64,000 nucleotides of DNA from Leptospira sp. WS92.C1. Lineage in GTDB: Bacteria; Spirochaetota; Leptospiria; Leptospirales; Leptospiraceae. Made by a program: the position numbers and the translations under genes. The stretch is from positions 343,835 to 407,834 of the forward strand of contig NZ_CP162131.1 in NCBI RefSeq assembly GCF_040833975.1. Direction: 5' to 3'. Shown one piece after another: positions 63,266-64,000 of this stretch. Within the stretch, counting starts at the first letter, position 1; each line of letters starts with the position of its first letter. The notes beneath the pieces were generated by a model. The model did no database searches. It was not told the DNA's origin and saw only the letters and a list, made by a program, of their open reading frames with translations.

Positions 63266-64000
<735 letters not shown>

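Overview
The window reads as a stretch of a Leptospira genome, most likely the second, smaller replicon (chromosome II) of a species in the pathogenic clade. The evidence is a complete haem biosynthesis operon with an embedded two-component system of the HemKR type, two paralogues of the Leptospira-typical DUF1564 family, a DUF1574 protein, a spirochaetal lipoprotein signal, and a replication/partition block (Rep-like protein, ParB, ParA) at the right end. This identification rests on recognised families only; no database search was run. No rRNA, tRNA, CRISPR array, prophage or intact insertion sequence was seen.

Layout. 1-8.6 kb: an incomplete membrane protein, then an ethylmalonyl/methylmalonyl-CoA mutase with its MeaB GTPase, an exported transglutaminase-like protein, a DUF1564 protein, an exported caspase-like protein with ankyrin repeats, and an NADP-binding reductase. 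8.8-16.3 kb: a fatty-acid desaturase, a GHKL ATPase with a partner, an NAD-kinase-like/STAS pair, a PhoX-type phosphatase and small membrane or exported proteins. 16.3-25.2 kb: an eight-gene operon, MoxR-DUF58-(membrane protein)-BatA-BatB-BatC-BatD-HtpG, in which six successive junctions are 4-nt ATGA overlaps. 25.2-32 kb: lineage-specific proteins, a MORN-repeat lipoprotein, an SDR/SRPBCC pair and gene-poor DNA carrying short dispersed repeats. 32-38.7 kb: a VapBC pair, an SDR/phosphatase/NDH-2 operon, a diguanylate cyclase, a cyclic-nucleotide-binding protein, an acyltransferase and an FMN reductase. 38.7-40.5 kb: a first ParAB system with two matching 21-bp palindromes that look like its parS sites.

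41.7-54.5 kb: the haem region. Ferrochelatase (hemH) is on the plus strand. On the minus strand the order is hemA, a hemC-hemD fusion, hemB, hemL, a histidine kinase and response regulator (hemK, hemR), hemE, hemN, an unrelated membrane protein and hemG. A direct repeat TGACA-N6-TGACA, matching the HemR hem-box as I recall it from the literature, lies on the -35 element in front of hemA. Together these genes can take glutamyl-tRNA to haem.

54.5-64 kb: a HAD phosphatase, a second PIN-toxin pair with a perfect 19-bp palindromic operator, mqnD of the futalosine menaquinone route, metF, and a large protein with two discoidin-like regions and eight exact-length 32-residue tail-fibre-like repeats. 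The window ends with a Rep-like protein, a 366-bp palindrome-rich candidate origin, ParB, and a ParA whose start codon is cut by one base at the window edge.
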